A stretch of 64,000 nt of DNA, taken from NCBI GenBank assembly GCA_963678675.1, contig OY783193.1, forward strand, positions 36,494,430 to 36,558,429. The letters are read 5' to 3'. Origin of the DNA: Xiphydria camelus (Eukaryota > Arthropoda > Insecta > Hymenoptera > Xiphydriidae). Positions 42,480-54,386 of this stretch are shown piece after piece (within the stretch, counting starts at the first letter, position 1; each line of letters starts with the position of its first letter). Both the position numbers and the translations under genes were made by a program. The notes below the pieces were generated by a model. It was given only the letters and a program-made list of their open reading frames with translations, was not told the origin of the DNA and made no database searches.

Positions 42480-43230
42480 GAGTGCACGATTCGCATGGTA
42501 TACGTTTCCACGAACAGTTGACGCTTCGTTACCAAGTGGCGGGACGGAATTGAGGCGAGAAGGAAAATAGTTGCGAAAGAAGGAAAATGGAAGGAGGAGG
42601 AAGAGGGGAATAAATCGGTGAGGCATCCAAAGCAACGGTACCTTCCGACTTACTTTCTCGGAAAATCGAGCATCGCGTTTTCCAAGCGAAGGTAGAGACG
42701 GCGCAGCTACTTGTTTCCACTCAACGTAAATGAGGTAAGAAAAAGAACAGTTGTTGAAGAAGAAGAAGACAACAAAGAAGAAGAAGCTGAAGAAGAAGAC
42801 GAAGAAGAAGCTGAAGAAGAAGTTGAAGAAGAAGACGAAGAAGAAGATGAAGAAGAGGAGGAGAAACAAGAGGAAAAACAATGTGCGCGATAAACGAGGC
42901 GACAATATATAACTTCCAGTTTACTTTCTCAGAAAATCGCGCGTCGGCTTCCAGTCGCGCCGGTACCCCCGTGAATTCGCCTCCCCGAAACGAACAGCGA
43001 GAGCGCGTTTCTCGCGACAGTTCGTTTCCACGCCGAACCCGCTAAGTCAATGACCCGCTACCGAACGAAATGCAGTCGGCATCCGGATCGGCAACGAGGC
43101 AGCGAAGAAAAGAGTTGCGGAAGAAGAAGAGGAATGAGATGTGGAGGAGAAAGGGGGAAGGAAATCAGTGAGGCGAGCAAAGTAATGGTACCTTCCGGTT
43201 TACTTTCTCAGAAAATCGCGTACCATTCCT
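42480..43230. repeat. Duplicated GA-rich block
   Basis: The order CGTTTCCACG, a GAAGAAAGAGGA-rich stretch, GTGAGGC-AGCAAAG, GGTACCTTCCG and TTACTTTCTC-GAAAATCG occurs at about 42505-42670 and again at 43023-43220. A shorter partial repeat of its end is at 42910-42936 (CTTCCAGTTTACTTTCTCAG). An old local duplication of about 520-550 bp offset. Confidence 0.6.
42755..42872 (+). repeat. GAA/GAC trinucleotide array
   Basis: Imperfect GAA array of about 118 bp. The plus-strand frame reads Glu/Asp only and the minus strand reads Phe/Leu, both explained by the repeat. Confidence 0.9.
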
Positions 43231-44759
43231 CTTTTTCTCAACGAGACTGGGCACACTGCTGCGGTCCAGCGCTTCGTCTGCATCCTCTCTTTTCCTCCTT
43301 ATAATCGTCCGCCTGAATGACCAGCTTGATCGTTTAACGACCGTCGACCTGGTAGCCAGATCGATTCGAGAATTCGATCGTCGATTTCCCGTCATCCGAT
43401 ATTTCGAAGGAAAACGATATTGCAGCCGAAAACTGCTGAATCCTCTTGATCGATTTCACGCGGTGCATTTTATTTCTTTTTTTCGTCTGTCGATTAGTTC
43501 ATTGGTATACGATACAACGATGGTAGCGACGAATTCAGTTAGAATCGATTCTCTACTTTTCTGCTATGGAATCGACTACCGCAACGTGACCGGTAGCTGA
43601 TGGGTAAAGGAAGGAAGCTAATCATAGCAATACCATTATACCTTGCAGCTTGATACAGTTTTTGTCCCTCTCATTTTACGATTCCTGAAGTAGCTACAGT
43701 TACGAATTAATAATATTATTAATTACGATACTTGGAGACTCATTTTTCCGCTTGAAATTTTGGAAAAGGAGAGGCATTCGACAATTTTATAATACAGATA
43801 TTCTCTAAATAAAGATCATAATATGTGAAAATAAAAACGAAGCATGAAATCGCAATCACTGAAATTTTCGTTATCTAATAACAGGAAACCAATGTCTATT
43901 CACTGATTCAGATTTGGAAAGTGTGATGTAACATCCGACGAATATCGGCAAGATTCTGATATCTCGATATCCATCGTCGCGTCGACAGTTGCCAACGGCG
44001 ACATCGAGTAGGTACGCGGCACGATTATAATATAGAGATATATAAACTGGTATTCTCTCGATTCAATGCGGATTACGCAACCGAACGATCGACTTCCGAC
44101 GCGTGACTTTCCCAAAAGCTGATGCTTACCTAACGTTTTCGGGGTACTGGGAAGAGGCTCGAGAAACGGTGCGACGGTGACAGCGCAACGACGCGATACA
44201 TAATTGAGGTGGAAGGAAGAAGGTTGAGAGTTCGATAAAGAGTGCTCCTATCTGACCCCGGATATATCAGTGTCGCGTCGACAAATTATGTCATCGATTC
44301 AATTTCGTTCACTCGGCCTTTCCTACCTTCGTCACTTCGTGCCTCGATGGCATGAAAAATTGTTGCACTCTTTTCTGGTTTCGACGACGTTATCGAGTTC
44401 CAGTGTGAATGTTATAGCGTTGCACTGTCTACTCTTGCTGTCGACTCAGCTGATATATTATAAATCCTCGCGATATTACATACACATATACAAAATGCAC
44501 GTTAAAACGTAATATTTAGGAGTATAACGGTAATATGACACATATTATCTTTTATATAAGTAACTTATAAGTATCTTATAACTTTTATGTAATAATTCAT
44601 TTTTATAAGTGTTACGTCACTGAATAAGAAATGTTAACATATACGTTATATCTATGTAATCTTGTGGGGGTTTTTATAACAGCTGGAAAAATCACGAAAC
44701 TGTCAGATATTGTTTCTTCAAGATATCAAGGTACCTACCAATTTAAAAGAAATAACATT
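43231..44759. other. No gene recognised
   Basis: Unique DNA with no shared repeat. Frames at 43165-43395 (minus) and 44270-44512 (plus) show no domain. Confidence 0.5.
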
Positions 44760-44962
44760 CACTGAGAAAAATAATTAGGTTCAAATGATAAAACCCATCT
44801 AGTTAAATGCGTTTAGTTATTCTGACCAAATGTTTAATTATTCTTACCAAAAATTGATCAACCTAACCAAACAGATAGAGAGAGAGGATGCATTTTTCAC
44901 CAAACGGTTTGGTTATGGTTTCCAGGATTTTGGGTAAATTGTCCAGCTTATTTTTCTCAGTG
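44760..44962 (-). mobile_element. MITE family B, copy B4
   Basis: Left end CACTGAGAAAAATAATTAGG, right end AGCTTATTTTTCTCAGTG. Contains TTTAGTTATTCTGACCAAAT, ATGTTTAATTATTCTTACC-type repeats and TGGTTTCCAGGATTTTGGG. About 203 bp; an internal GA run (AGATAGAGAGAGAGG) is private to this copy. No TA flank. Confidence 0.85.
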
Positions 44963-46677
44963 TGGAAGCAAGTAAATTTGTATTTTCCGATTACTTAATT
45001 GAATATTTATTTAATTCGAACAAATATTGAATTCAATTGAATAAATATTTAGTAAGTCATAAGCAAATAATAGATACACTCAGTTAAGCAAATCAATTTC
45101 TTTTTCATCATACTTAGAAAAGCGAAGGAAACTCGAGATAATTTCTACCGCATCAAGTTCCTTCCGCGTGAAAGTAATGCTTCTCAAAATGATCTCCAAA
45201 ATAGGATATATTACGTATAACGCGTACCTGCATCGCTTTTCTAAACACGTGCCAGTAATCATACATATATACGTATAGGACGATCCGGACTTTCGCATCC
45301 TTTCTTAGTACCTAAATAATTCATAGCAGGATCTGGGTCAGCCGTTATGGGGCAGAAATCTCAATGTGTATTTGCCGGTTGAAATATACGCTACTATAAT
45401 GGCAGGGATATACATAGCATGTATGCGCCTACCTGCATGTGATATATACCACACGTACATATAATGGGTCAGCAGTGGGTCTTCCATATACATATTTACG
45501 TGCAGCAAATCATACGCATATACCACATATAACACATAACGACGAAAGACATCTTTTCCTGTAATTGCAGTATCCGTAGTGTTTAATTCAATAATTCAAT
45601 TCCTAAAATTTTGAAGCTTTCTGTTCACACAGTCAGCACCACTACAGATTTTTCATAAATAACGAGGAGCATTAAATTAGCCTAAAGTTAGTCATTAATA
45701 ATGGCATGGTTCGTTATTCGATTTTTTGATATGGCAGCTCCAGCTTCGTCAAGGTTATTTCAATTGAGCTAGATTGAATGAATTTAATCTCGATTATATG
45801 TAGCCAAACTATAGCTTGCACGAACATTCATAACATATAGGAATCGCGCTGGAACGTTGTAACCTTTCGCGCGAGGCCTAGTTTCTCGCGGATTTTATCC
45901 ACCGTGAATGTCAGAATGCGGCCCAATGACTCGCCTTCTCCGCAGTGAGCCTAGGGACACACCTATGCGGTCCTTATATCTGATATCTCAACGTGTGGTG
46001 ATACGCAGTAACCACCTGCCAGCAACCCCCGCCAATCTATTAATAGAAATACGTATGAATAATGATCGATGGTCATAATATTCGTCAATCCCACCGCTTA
46101 TCGTTATTCTTTTTATTAATTGGTACAGAAAACTGATTGGAAATAATAAATTATATTATGATCTGTGTCCACACATTATTTTAAAACAGTCGAATATTTT
46201 TTAATTGTCTTGTAACATGATCTTCGCGCGTCTACGATATTTTTCGGTAGTTCAATTCATCGATCGCTCGTATTGCGATAATTAGAAATCTTTTTCTCCC
46301 CCTTATATTACCTCCTCTGCGTTAATTGCTCTCCTAATGATCATAACAATTAGCGCCGTGGGTACCTACCTAATTGCTAATTAAAATAAGCGAGCTTCCA
46401 CGAAGGGTCCCTCTAAGCTTTTCGTTGCAAATTGCGTGCCCCGTGCGAGTGCAGCCTTGGACGCGCGAGGAGATTGCGTTGAGTGGAGAAAGGGAAAGGG
46501 TTTCTCGTGTAAAGATTTGGTAATGTTCTTCTTATTCGTTGATTTAATATTTTGTTTTATTTTACGAAAAGTTTACATATGCATGCATTATGTCTATACT
46601 TAATCGAATTTATAACAGATTCCAATTATTATGTTTAATAACTTAAAAATATAATCACATCTTTTATATATAGACAA
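44963..46677. other. No gene recognised
   Basis: AT-rich unique DNA. Minus-strand frames 45080-45298 and 45338-45535 have no recognisable domain. Confidence 0.5.
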
Positions 46678-46815
46678 AAAGACTCGCTGTGGGCGGAATT
46701 CTCGCGATTGACCAGCCGGAGAGGAAAATGCTTCGAACGAGAATTGTTCAGCTACCAAAACTACGCAACTTTTATTCGAAACTTTTTTCTCCCCAACGAA
46801 CCAATCCTGAGATAT
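46678..46815. repeat. Hairpin repeat family U, copy U2
   Basis: Same order as U1: CGCGATTGACCAGCC, GGAGAGGAAAATGCTTCGAA, CTACCAAAACTACGCAACTT, TTATTCGAAACTTTTTTCTCC. Stem between GAGAGGAAAA and TTTTTTCTCC. Confidence 0.55.
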
Positions 46816-46871
46816 AGTTGTTCGAAACATCCCTTACTGTGTAAAACTCTTAGCACTTCCACTTCGATCAC

Positions 46872-47010
46872 GATTATCTCGTTACCTATGAACTTTTCGC
46901 CCATATTGGTATAGACCTTACTTGTAGCTCGAAGCATAAGTTAAAAAAAAGTATATCACCAACTCAAGTCAAAAGTTCACTGGTAACAAAATAATCGCAA
47001 TAGAAGCAAA
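46872..47010. repeat. Diverged family C-like palindrome
   Basis: ACGATTATCTCGTTACCTATG then AACTTTTCGCCCATATTGG on the left, and AGTCAAAAGTTCACTGGTAAC then AAAATAATCGCAATAGAAG on the right, which is the inverse. Same core as C1 to C4. Confidence 0.65.
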
Positions 47011-47947
47011 CACGATCATTCTCGCAACGATCTTCTCTGTTCCATTCAAAGGTATTTATTCCCGTTGTGGATATCCAATTCGCCAAAAATCGAGTATTCC
47101 CCGTCCAGACGTGGCGATGGTCCGAACGAGGCGAACCGTTAATGCATACATTAAGACGGTCGAAGCGCCTCGCGCGCGCGCGCGCGCATCTGCCCGCAAA
47201 AGTGGGCTAAACAGATTCAAAGAAGTCGCGTGTTCGACACACGCCGCAGAGAGTCCTCCTTTATAGAAGTCACCGTCGCGGATATCGTCGTATTCATTTA
47301 CACCAACGCTTCCGGCCGTTCCTCCCTTCCGACTCGAAAGTCTTATCGCCCGCAGACGCGTCGATCGCGTCCTCGAGAAGCGCGTGCACAAAATTGCCGA
47401 TACTTTCTCACGCGTCTCGAGGTTTCCTCGCCGGTGTAACGCGGTGTCGATCCACTTACGCTAATGCGTCATACATAGTCGTCGTCGAGAGCCGCTCGAC
47501 ACTCGAGCACCGTCGCGCGGCACACGGGTTACGCGTTCGACGTCGATAACGTGTCGCTGCTCCGTTATGCGGACGAGGAAGAGGCGGTGAAAACGCGCGC
47601 CGAGAGTCATCGAGCGGTGCAAGGGAGCGCGAGAGAACCGCGCGCGCGTGCCACCGATAATAATCGCGCGGTGAAGAACGACGAAGTGAACAGCGACGGG
47701 TTCGAGACTGATTGGCGGCGGCGAATCGCCGCGCGGATTCGCGAACTCCGCTGAAAGTTCGTCATCGCCTCGGGTTATCGTCGTTTTTACCGCGCGATTT
47801 TTAGTACCGGTAGCGGTGACGTCATTACGATCGCAGCTGTACCTACAAACGAACGGTCACGGCGAGAGCAAATATTATTGGCTTGGATATTAACAAGAAA
47901 TTGATTTTGGCCCAAAAAATTCGGATAATGTGGAAGGAGTTATAGAA
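47011..47947. other. CpG-rich segment, candidate regulatory DNA
   Basis: CpG-rich from 47060 to 47830 with a CG run at 47175-47189. Frames 47056-47391 (minus) and 47551-47754 (plus, Arg/Glu-rich) are not recognisable. No exon structure can be supported. Confidence 0.35.
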
Positions 47948-48187
47948 TTAATTGGGGCGACGATCTTTTTTTTGGTTATATTGAACTAAATTATTCGGTT
48001 GCAATGACTTAATAAGATTTGTATACATGGAAGATACAAATTTACATGGGATACCATTAAAAAGAATCCCTTTAAATTGATTTTCGGTGAAGTTTTGTGT
48101 ATCTGTAAATTTTACTTTTGCAATACATTCATTACAGATATCGACATTTTTCGATGACTTAAAAATCCCATCGGAAAATTCTCGCAT
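47948..48187 (-). CDS. Small unassigned open frame, 79 codons
   Basis: Minus-strand frame in AT-rich DNA where long frames are rarer by chance. It has a CNEC pair (residues 18-21) within DICNECIAKVKF and a later single Cys, but no complete zinc-binding set. A stop lies 13 codons upstream of the Met. I do not recognise the protein. It could be an exon or a transposase remnant, but chance is the likeliest explanation. Confidence 0.12.
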   Translation of the reverse strand: MREFSDGIFKSSKNVDICNECIAKVKFTDTQNFTENQFKGILFNGIPCKFVSSMYTNLIKSLQPNNLVQYNQKKDRRPN

Positions 48188-49468
48188 AGAATTCGGGTTC
48201 TTCGGTCGGGTCTATAAATTTATCTATAATTATTAATAAGTATCATATTCGATGGCTCTATTAAAGAAATGAGTACTTTTATCGGAAATATTTCAATATT
48301 TGAATAGTTTTAATAACTTGCAACTTCAAATATATAAGCGAAGAAACTTTTATGAATTAAAAAAAATAGGATATGTGTATTAAGGATCTATAGTTTACAG
48401 ACAAGGGTTTGAAATTAGCAACCCTTCGTCTACAAAATGTTAACATCTCAAGCCGTGCCTTTCTCTAAAATCAATGCCACGCGTGAATTCAATTCCACGT
48501 GTAAGACCGTGTATATCTGTACAACACAAGGATTAAAGATTAGAATACTTCTAAGGAGTCCGTCGGAAGAGGTCAATTCCCTTACATCGGTATTACAGCA
48601 ACGTAACTACTTAACATGCAGGAAAACCTCTTACAAGTGCAGATTCCCTCAACTCGGCGCTTAATTATGACGCGTTAACGCCATTCACGTATCAACTGCA
48701 CCCGTGCAATATCAAAGAGATTCTCATTAATTAAACTCGCATACGGAAAGTGCGACGATGCTCGTCGCGTTTTTTAATTGCAACGAGCTGCACGCGTCCA
48801 CTCGACGCGCGCACGTTTTCACTTTCGTATGAAGTCTGAGGATCTGAGGAACTCTCGCTATTATCTCGCGCGACACGTGAAAGACTCGTATTTCGGTCTT
48901 AGGTAATATTGCTATAGAAAAAAGATTGTTTATTACCATTGCAGCTTTTATAATTATAATCAGAACGCCCCGTTCAACATTTTACTAAAGTTATGTACAA
49001 TTTATACGTTTTTCTGTATGCTAAAATAATACACATATTAGTACGAGTGCAGCGTAAGCACGTACGTCATAATCCCCGCGACGCTTCGACGGTTTCCATG
49101 GCAAAGAAAGCGAGACACAGGGTGAAATTTTCAGAGAATCCTCTTGGATACTTCGCATGTGGGGGGTACGATACCTCTATTCCAACTTTCCTCGTCTCCT
49201 CCGTCGACTTCTTGTCCACGCATACAAGCGCGCCTCACTACATACGTGCGTCGCGGCGCGAGGAATTTCGTGAAAATAGACCGTCGTGGAATTCTCGCGC
49301 GAATACAAAAATAGTCGGGGCAAATATGTGTGAGTACGCGAACGATAGGGCGCGAAGAGGCGAGGAGGATCATTCGCGCGAATCGATGGGTTATCATCGG
49401 CGCCTTTAATCGTTAGAATTCATTTCCATCCCTCCCTTTCTTTCCGCTTCGCATATCATTTGGATATA
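48188..49468. other. No gene recognised
   Basis: No shared repeat seen; CpG-rich near 48770-48870 and 49060-49400. Frames 48993-49409 (plus) and 49131-49397 (minus) are mutual shadows. Confidence 0.45.
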
Positions 49469-49680
49469 CATACCATATGAGGCTAAACTTACTCACCAAG
49501 AAAGGAATTTGAACCACTATTATCTCATTTTTATACATTATCTATGAGCTTTTAGCTAATGTTTGTATAATACTTTTTTTAATATTACACCTTTATCTAG
49601 AACAAAGTCTTATATCGATGTAAGCCAAAAGCTAAGAAATAATGAAATCGTTAAAATTCTCTTCAAGAAGAATCATTCCA
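49469..49680. mobile_element. Palindromic family C, copy C4 (right end lost)
   Basis: Left end ATACCATATGAGGCTAAACT, then ACTCACCAAGAAAGGAATTTG and CACTATTATCTCATTTTTAT. The inverse half begins CTTATATCGATGTAAGCCAA and fades after AAATAATGAAATCG. Best-preserved left terminus of the family. Confidence 0.75.
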
Positions 49681-50347
49681 TAAGAAAAATTACTAGCTCT
49701 TGGTAATCATTAAAATTGCGTGAAAATGTCAGGATATTCTATGATAACCGAAAAGTACATACTTATAATATTTACTCGGAAATGTTCTCCATACAAAAAA
49801 ATATCGAAAATTTAACCTTCGAGAAGTAAGAAAACAATGAAGGAAGGAATTCAATAAATCCATACACAAAATGCAAGTGCATCGTCAGAAGATATAATAA
49901 TTTGTATCAGAAGATTCTCTTCATGGAAGGTAATTCCGTACGGCTACAATAACAATAATAATACCGCCTAACCGTTGTACCGTTAAAATAACCCAGAATT
50001 TAGTCACTCGTCGACGGCGTACCTATAACAATGACCCTCGCCCTGCTCTCTGTGCGTAACTGCGAATCGCACGTGACTCGATTACGTCCGTCTATTGCCC
50101 TCTCCTTTCCTTTGAGAACGCAACCACACTCTTTACCTACCCGTCTAACCGGATGAGCAGTGAACCCCGGCTTCTGCTTCTGTTACTACTGCAACAGCAG
50201 CTGGACGTGCAAGGCGTCTGCATCGCTTTTCACGCTTACGCGTATATCGGGTCTAAGGAAGTGCGTTCGAAAAGATCACGATACAAAGTAAGAGATAGAG
50301 ACGTCAAAATATTCCATCGTCTTTCTTTCGTCCTTTACATCGTCTTT
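49681..50347. other. No gene recognised
   Basis: No shared repeat or coding signal seen. Confidence 0.5.
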
Positions 50348-50552
50348 CACTGAGAAAAATAAATTGCGAATCCAAGTAAATGGTTTTTTGGCACTATTCA
50401 TATCGGCGGTTTAGCTAAGTCAAGTAATATTTATTTAGATTAAAGAAAATTGACTAAATCCAAGCAAATATTACTTGACTCGAATAAACCATCGGCATGA
50501 ATAGTGCCAAAGAAAACCATTTACTTGGATTTGTAACTTATTTTTCTCGGTG
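50348..50552. mobile_element. Hairpin MITE K (CACTG-terminal)
   Basis: Left end CACTGAGAAAAATAAATTGC, right end AACTTATTTTTCTCGGTG. The arms remain complementary for most of the 205 bp: AATCCAAGTAAATGGTTTTT then TGGCACTATTCAT on the left and the inverse on the right, with a second inner stem around TCAAGTAATATTTATT. Bases beside the ends are TT on both sides, not TA. Single copy here. Confidence 0.8.
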
Positions 50553-51191
50553 TTGCATTGCTCTGCAACGTGTCGTGCATCGTGAATGCATGCCTAAACG
50601 AAATATAATATTCTCTTTTCGTTCAACTTTTATCCCATTATAATTTTCATAATACACCTCAAATTTTTTATCATACACTTTTGTCACAACCTGCATACTC
50701 CGGTAAAAGCGTATACAGTTCCGGCGTATCGCGTCGCAGCGCATTCGCCTTTCTTCGGCTTCCTCTCCGCGTTAGCCGGGCACACGCCGTCTGTCGTCAT
50801 ACGGAACTGCATTCGCTCCTCTTCGGAGAAAGTCGAACGGGCGAGAATAATGCGTGCGTACGCATAGGAAGATGTTCTGCGTCGGCTATAGGACCGACTT
50901 GGCACCTTAGTTCTAGCTCTACTTTAAAGGTATTTCTATACCTACTCGCACAAGGATCACGCGATGCAGCGCGAGCAAGATAGATACATACGTATATACA
51001 TCGACTGTAAAAGACGCGCGCGCACGGTTCTAGCGAGCACCGCGCGGGGTACTGCTACGCTAGGTACGGGCGCAGTAGTCGCAGACAGTGTCGCACCGCC
51101 CGCCGCCTCGGGCAGACGCGTTTCCTCGAAGTACGCGCGTTTCCTCGAAGCACACGCGGCGAGTGCTTCGCAATTTCGTCTTGTAATATGG
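50553..51191. other. CpG-rich segment, no gene recognised
   Basis: CpG-rich from 50690 to 51170. A short direct repeat, GCGTTTCCTCGAAG, occurs at about 51118 and 51137. Frames are overlapping shadows. Confidence 0.4.
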
Positions 51192-51226
51192 CGTGAGTCA
51201 TTTCTGTATTAATGTGAATCTTCATG

Positions 51227-51485
51227 CAGTGAGAAAATAGTTTATTAATAATTAATCATTGTAATTTCGAGTACGGTGAAATAAATATTTCGTTAGTGGA
51301 AGAAAATATGTATGTATTAATTATTAAAATGTTTATTTCATTCAGATGATTCCTTCAAAGGATTTTAATTGTGCCAGATAAATATTGTTATAGTTATGAG
51401 TAATATTTACGTAATTCAATAAAATGTTTATTTTGCCGTATTTAAACACACTTTTATTAACTGCAAATAAATTGTTTTCTCAGTG
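51227..51485 (+). mobile_element. MITE family A, copy A7
   Basis: Left end CAGTGAGAAAATAGTTTATT, right end ATTGTTTTCTCAGTG, 259 bp, complete body. It lies in the first unit of the tandem duplication. Confidence 0.85.
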
Positions 51486-51685
51486 TAAATACAGAATTAA
51501 AAGTCTCGGTCGAAATTCGAATCTCGTTTCTACAATGGCTTTTTGTTGAAAGTGATCGCTGATTGATATTAAAACCGTTGCTTTTAACTGAGAGCGGTCG
51601 TAAAAGCGAGATTTGAATTTGGACCTCAGTTACATTACATACGTGCTCGACGTGAGTCATTTCTGTATTAATGTGTGCCTTTGTA

Positions 51686-51943
51686 CAGCGAGAAAATTAC
51701 ACCTATTAATAGTTAATAGGTGTAATTACGAATATGGTGAAATAAATATTTCGTTAGGACAAGAGAATATATGTTAATTATTAAAATGATTATTTCATTT
51801 CAATGACTCTCTCAAAGGATCTAATTGTGCCAAATAAATATTGTAACAGTTATAAGGTATATTTACTTGATTTAAAAAAAAATGTTTCTTTTGCCATATT
51901 TAAACAAACATTTATTAACTACAAATAAATTCTTCTCTCGGTG
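51686..51943 (+). mobile_element. MITE family A, copy A8
   Basis: Left end CAGCGAGAAAATTACACC, right end CTTCTCTCGGTG, flanked by TA both sides. 258 bp. It lies in the second unit of the tandem duplication and is A7's duplicate. A private palindrome, TTACACCTATTAATAGTTAA then TAGGTGTAA, is at its left end. Confidence 0.85.
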
Positions 51944-52107
51944 TAAATGCAGATTTAAAATTCGTGGTTAGAATTCGGGTCTCACTTTTACGATGGCTTT
52001 TTATTAAAAGTGTTTGCCGATTAATATTAGAACCGTTGCTTTTGACCGAGAACGAATGTAAGAGTGAGATTTGAATTTTGACCTTTTAGCTACATTACAC
52101 ACGTGTT

Positions 52108-53941
52108 CGATGATCTTGTATAGGCTCCTTATGAACGAATTGTTTCGAAAGAGCTGCCGTCTACCAAACGTTGTACCGGACAGCAATGATGCAATAGGGC
52201 GTAGGAGATACGGACGGTATCGGTACGGCACTAGTGAAAGATGCATTCCGGGATCTCCTACCGTAACGTGATCATTTCGAGGTTTTTGGTCGCGGTATTG
52301 AGGAACTTTTCAGCGCATTTTGAAAGGTAATACAATTCGATCTTCAACAAATATTCTTTCTGAAAAAGATTTCGTCCTTTCTTATTCTCTTTCTCTCTTT
52401 GTTGCACTGTAAGAAAAAAATGGTTAGAGGTACTATATTACGCAGCGATCATATATGACCTCAACAATATTTTTCTTCGAATAGTGCTGCGACAACTCCT
52501 AAAGTATAAATACAACTGGCTACTCAGATAAACAAATGTACGTAAATTGTACAGCAACTGTAGGTAGTATTAGCTCATTAGATGGATGAAGTTTGTGCGC
52601 TTTTTGAGTCATCATTAAGCAAGTATGTTTATGTCATTAAATGATGTCAAACTAATATAAATAAAACACTAAACATTTATTCAATATACGTATGCACAAC
52701 ATTTTTCGTAAATACATATATTCCTACAGTAAATACAGCAATTAATTTCAATCACTATAATGTAAATTCAATAACTTTGTAAAAAGCAATTATTTTGTTG
52801 TAACTCGCGCGACAAAATAAACGTAAACTTTAAGACAATCAGTTATTGCAATCTGTAGGAACGTCGTGACGACCATACAAGTCTATTTGAGTACGTATCA
52901 CATGTGCAGAAACCAATGCAATATATTCTTTAACGAATGCTACGCTCAACACGACGATCTAATATAATCATTTAGCTGCCTCGAGTCGCAATACATACAA
53001 GGCCAGTCGGTCGCACCGACTGTGTAACACATCCACACATTCGATCACAGTTATGTACTTCCGCGTAAAGCCGTTCGGGCGGCCCGTCTTCGTCGCCCGT
53101 CCGTCGTCATCGTCCATTAACTGGTCCGGTCAACGTGTTATTCGTTCAAACAAACTGTCAGAGCGCGAGGCTTTTCGAGCGCGTGTAAAATGAACACGCG
53201 ACGCCGCGCGGAGGCAGCGCCCGATAGCCACGCCGAGTATACGTATAGGATGTGTAGAAAGGGAAAGTTAATTTACATATAGATATCGGCAAACGATAAA
53301 TTCTTGTAAATATGTATAAACGCCGGCGTTCGCATGGCAATCTTGGTCGTCTTCGTCATCCGTTTCACCGTATATAAAAATGATATCACGCTTCCGGGCT
53401 GTGGTTCTTATCACTCCGCGTTTTCTCATTAGGCGATTCTTATCGCCTCTTGTTTTCCTTCCTGAAATCGCGTTTTGGCCAATTCGAAATGAATATTTCG
53501 CGATGAATTAATAAGTTTCTCGATATCTCGCGAAGAAAGATTATCGTCGATTCTCTTTTCTATCGGGAGACCTCTCTCTCGCGTCGTATATTGGAATCGA
53601 AGCTATATCGCGCGGAGGATCTTAGTATTCCCTCCGAGGAGGAGGCGACAAATAGGACGACGATGAGAGGTGACGGAGGATATATATATATATCGTCTGT
53701 ATGCATATTTCCACTTCGATGTCTCGCAGCGAGGCGATGTGTCACGAACTCGTGGGGAAATCTCTTCTTGCGCCGAATTTTAGTTCCTTCCCATTCGGTA
53801 CACACGTTCAGTTGGCTGCAGCCTTCATTTATTTGTCTTCAACGCGACGAAACTTCCGTTTCCAAATAGGTGCGAAACCTTTATTATTCGCAGGACTGTA
53901 GTTAAAATGTAACTCCAAGATAAGTGGATAAAGCATAAATG
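52108..53941. other. No gene recognised
   Basis: AT-rich at 52400-52960, CpG-rich at 53000-53240, with an AT microsatellite at 53679-53692. CACTGTAAGAAAAAAATGG at about 52404 resembles a CACTG terminus, but no partner end was found. Frames at 53560-53901 are shadows. Confidence 0.45.
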
Positions 53942-54158
53942 CACAGAGAAAAAGAATTAGTTGGATCTACTGAAAATTACTTGCGGGGTCGCAACTAATT
54001 ATTTATTTGCGTCAATGTAATTTTGTAATACATTAATGAAATGTCTTTTCCTTGATATTTAATTAATATGACAAAAAGATCTAATTGATCTAATTGAATA
54101 ATTACTTACCACCCCGCGAGTAATTTTTAATAGATCCGACTAATTCTTCTTCTCTATA
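53942..54158 (+). mobile_element. MITE family E, copy E1
   Basis: Left end CACAGAGAAAAAGAATTAGT, then TGGATCTACTGAAAATTACTT and GCGGGGTCGCAACTAATTA; right arm inverse: CCGCGAGTAATTTTTAATAG, ATCCGACTAATTCTTCTTCTC. About 217 bp, non-coding. Compare E2 and E3. Confidence 0.8.
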
Positions 54159-54185
54159 TGCTGGTATCGGATAACGCATTTGCCA

Positions 54186-54386
54186 CACTGAAAAAAAAAT
54201 TGATCAATTTAACTGAAATCTTGGAGTTGATGTCCAACATATATTTGGTGAAATGTGGATCCTCCATCTATTTGCTTAAACTGATCACGCTTTGGTTAAA
54301 AAGAAACTAAACATTTTGTTAGAATAATTAAACGCGTTGAACCAGATGCGATTTCTCATTTTAACCTCATTATTTTTCTCCAGGGT
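54186..54386 (+). mobile_element. MITE family B, copy B5
   Basis: Left end CACTGAAAAAAAAATTGATC, right end TTATTTTTCTCCAGGG. Contains TCAATTTAACTGAAATC, GAAATGTGGATCCTCCATCT, TTAGAATAATTAAACGCG. About 201 bp, with the central motif repeats partly deleted. Confidence 0.8.

Larger units (their letters stand above)
51192..52107. repeat. Tandem duplication of a 459-bp unit
   Basis: Unit 1 is 51192-51650, unit 2 about 51651-52107. Both start with a 25-bp identical stretch (CGTGAGTCATTTCTGTATTA...), then contain one family A copy, then a shared tail with ATGGCTTTTT, TTAATATTAGAACCGTTGCT-type sequence and GAGATTTGAATTT. The tail can itself fold (AAATTCGAATCTCG with CGAGATTTGAATTT). Divergence between units is high enough to be visible throughout, so the event is not recent. 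Confidence 0.85.

Noticed and set aside
42201..42905. Long minus-strand frame rich in Phe/Leu and the Glu/Asp frame opposite it
   Set aside because: Both are translations of a GAA trinucleotide array and its surroundings.
51500..51620. TTCGAATC motif suggesting a tRNA or tRNA-derived SINE
   Set aside because: No A-box partner, acceptor stem or CCA-proximal structure; the motif is part of a simple inverted repeat in the tandem unit.
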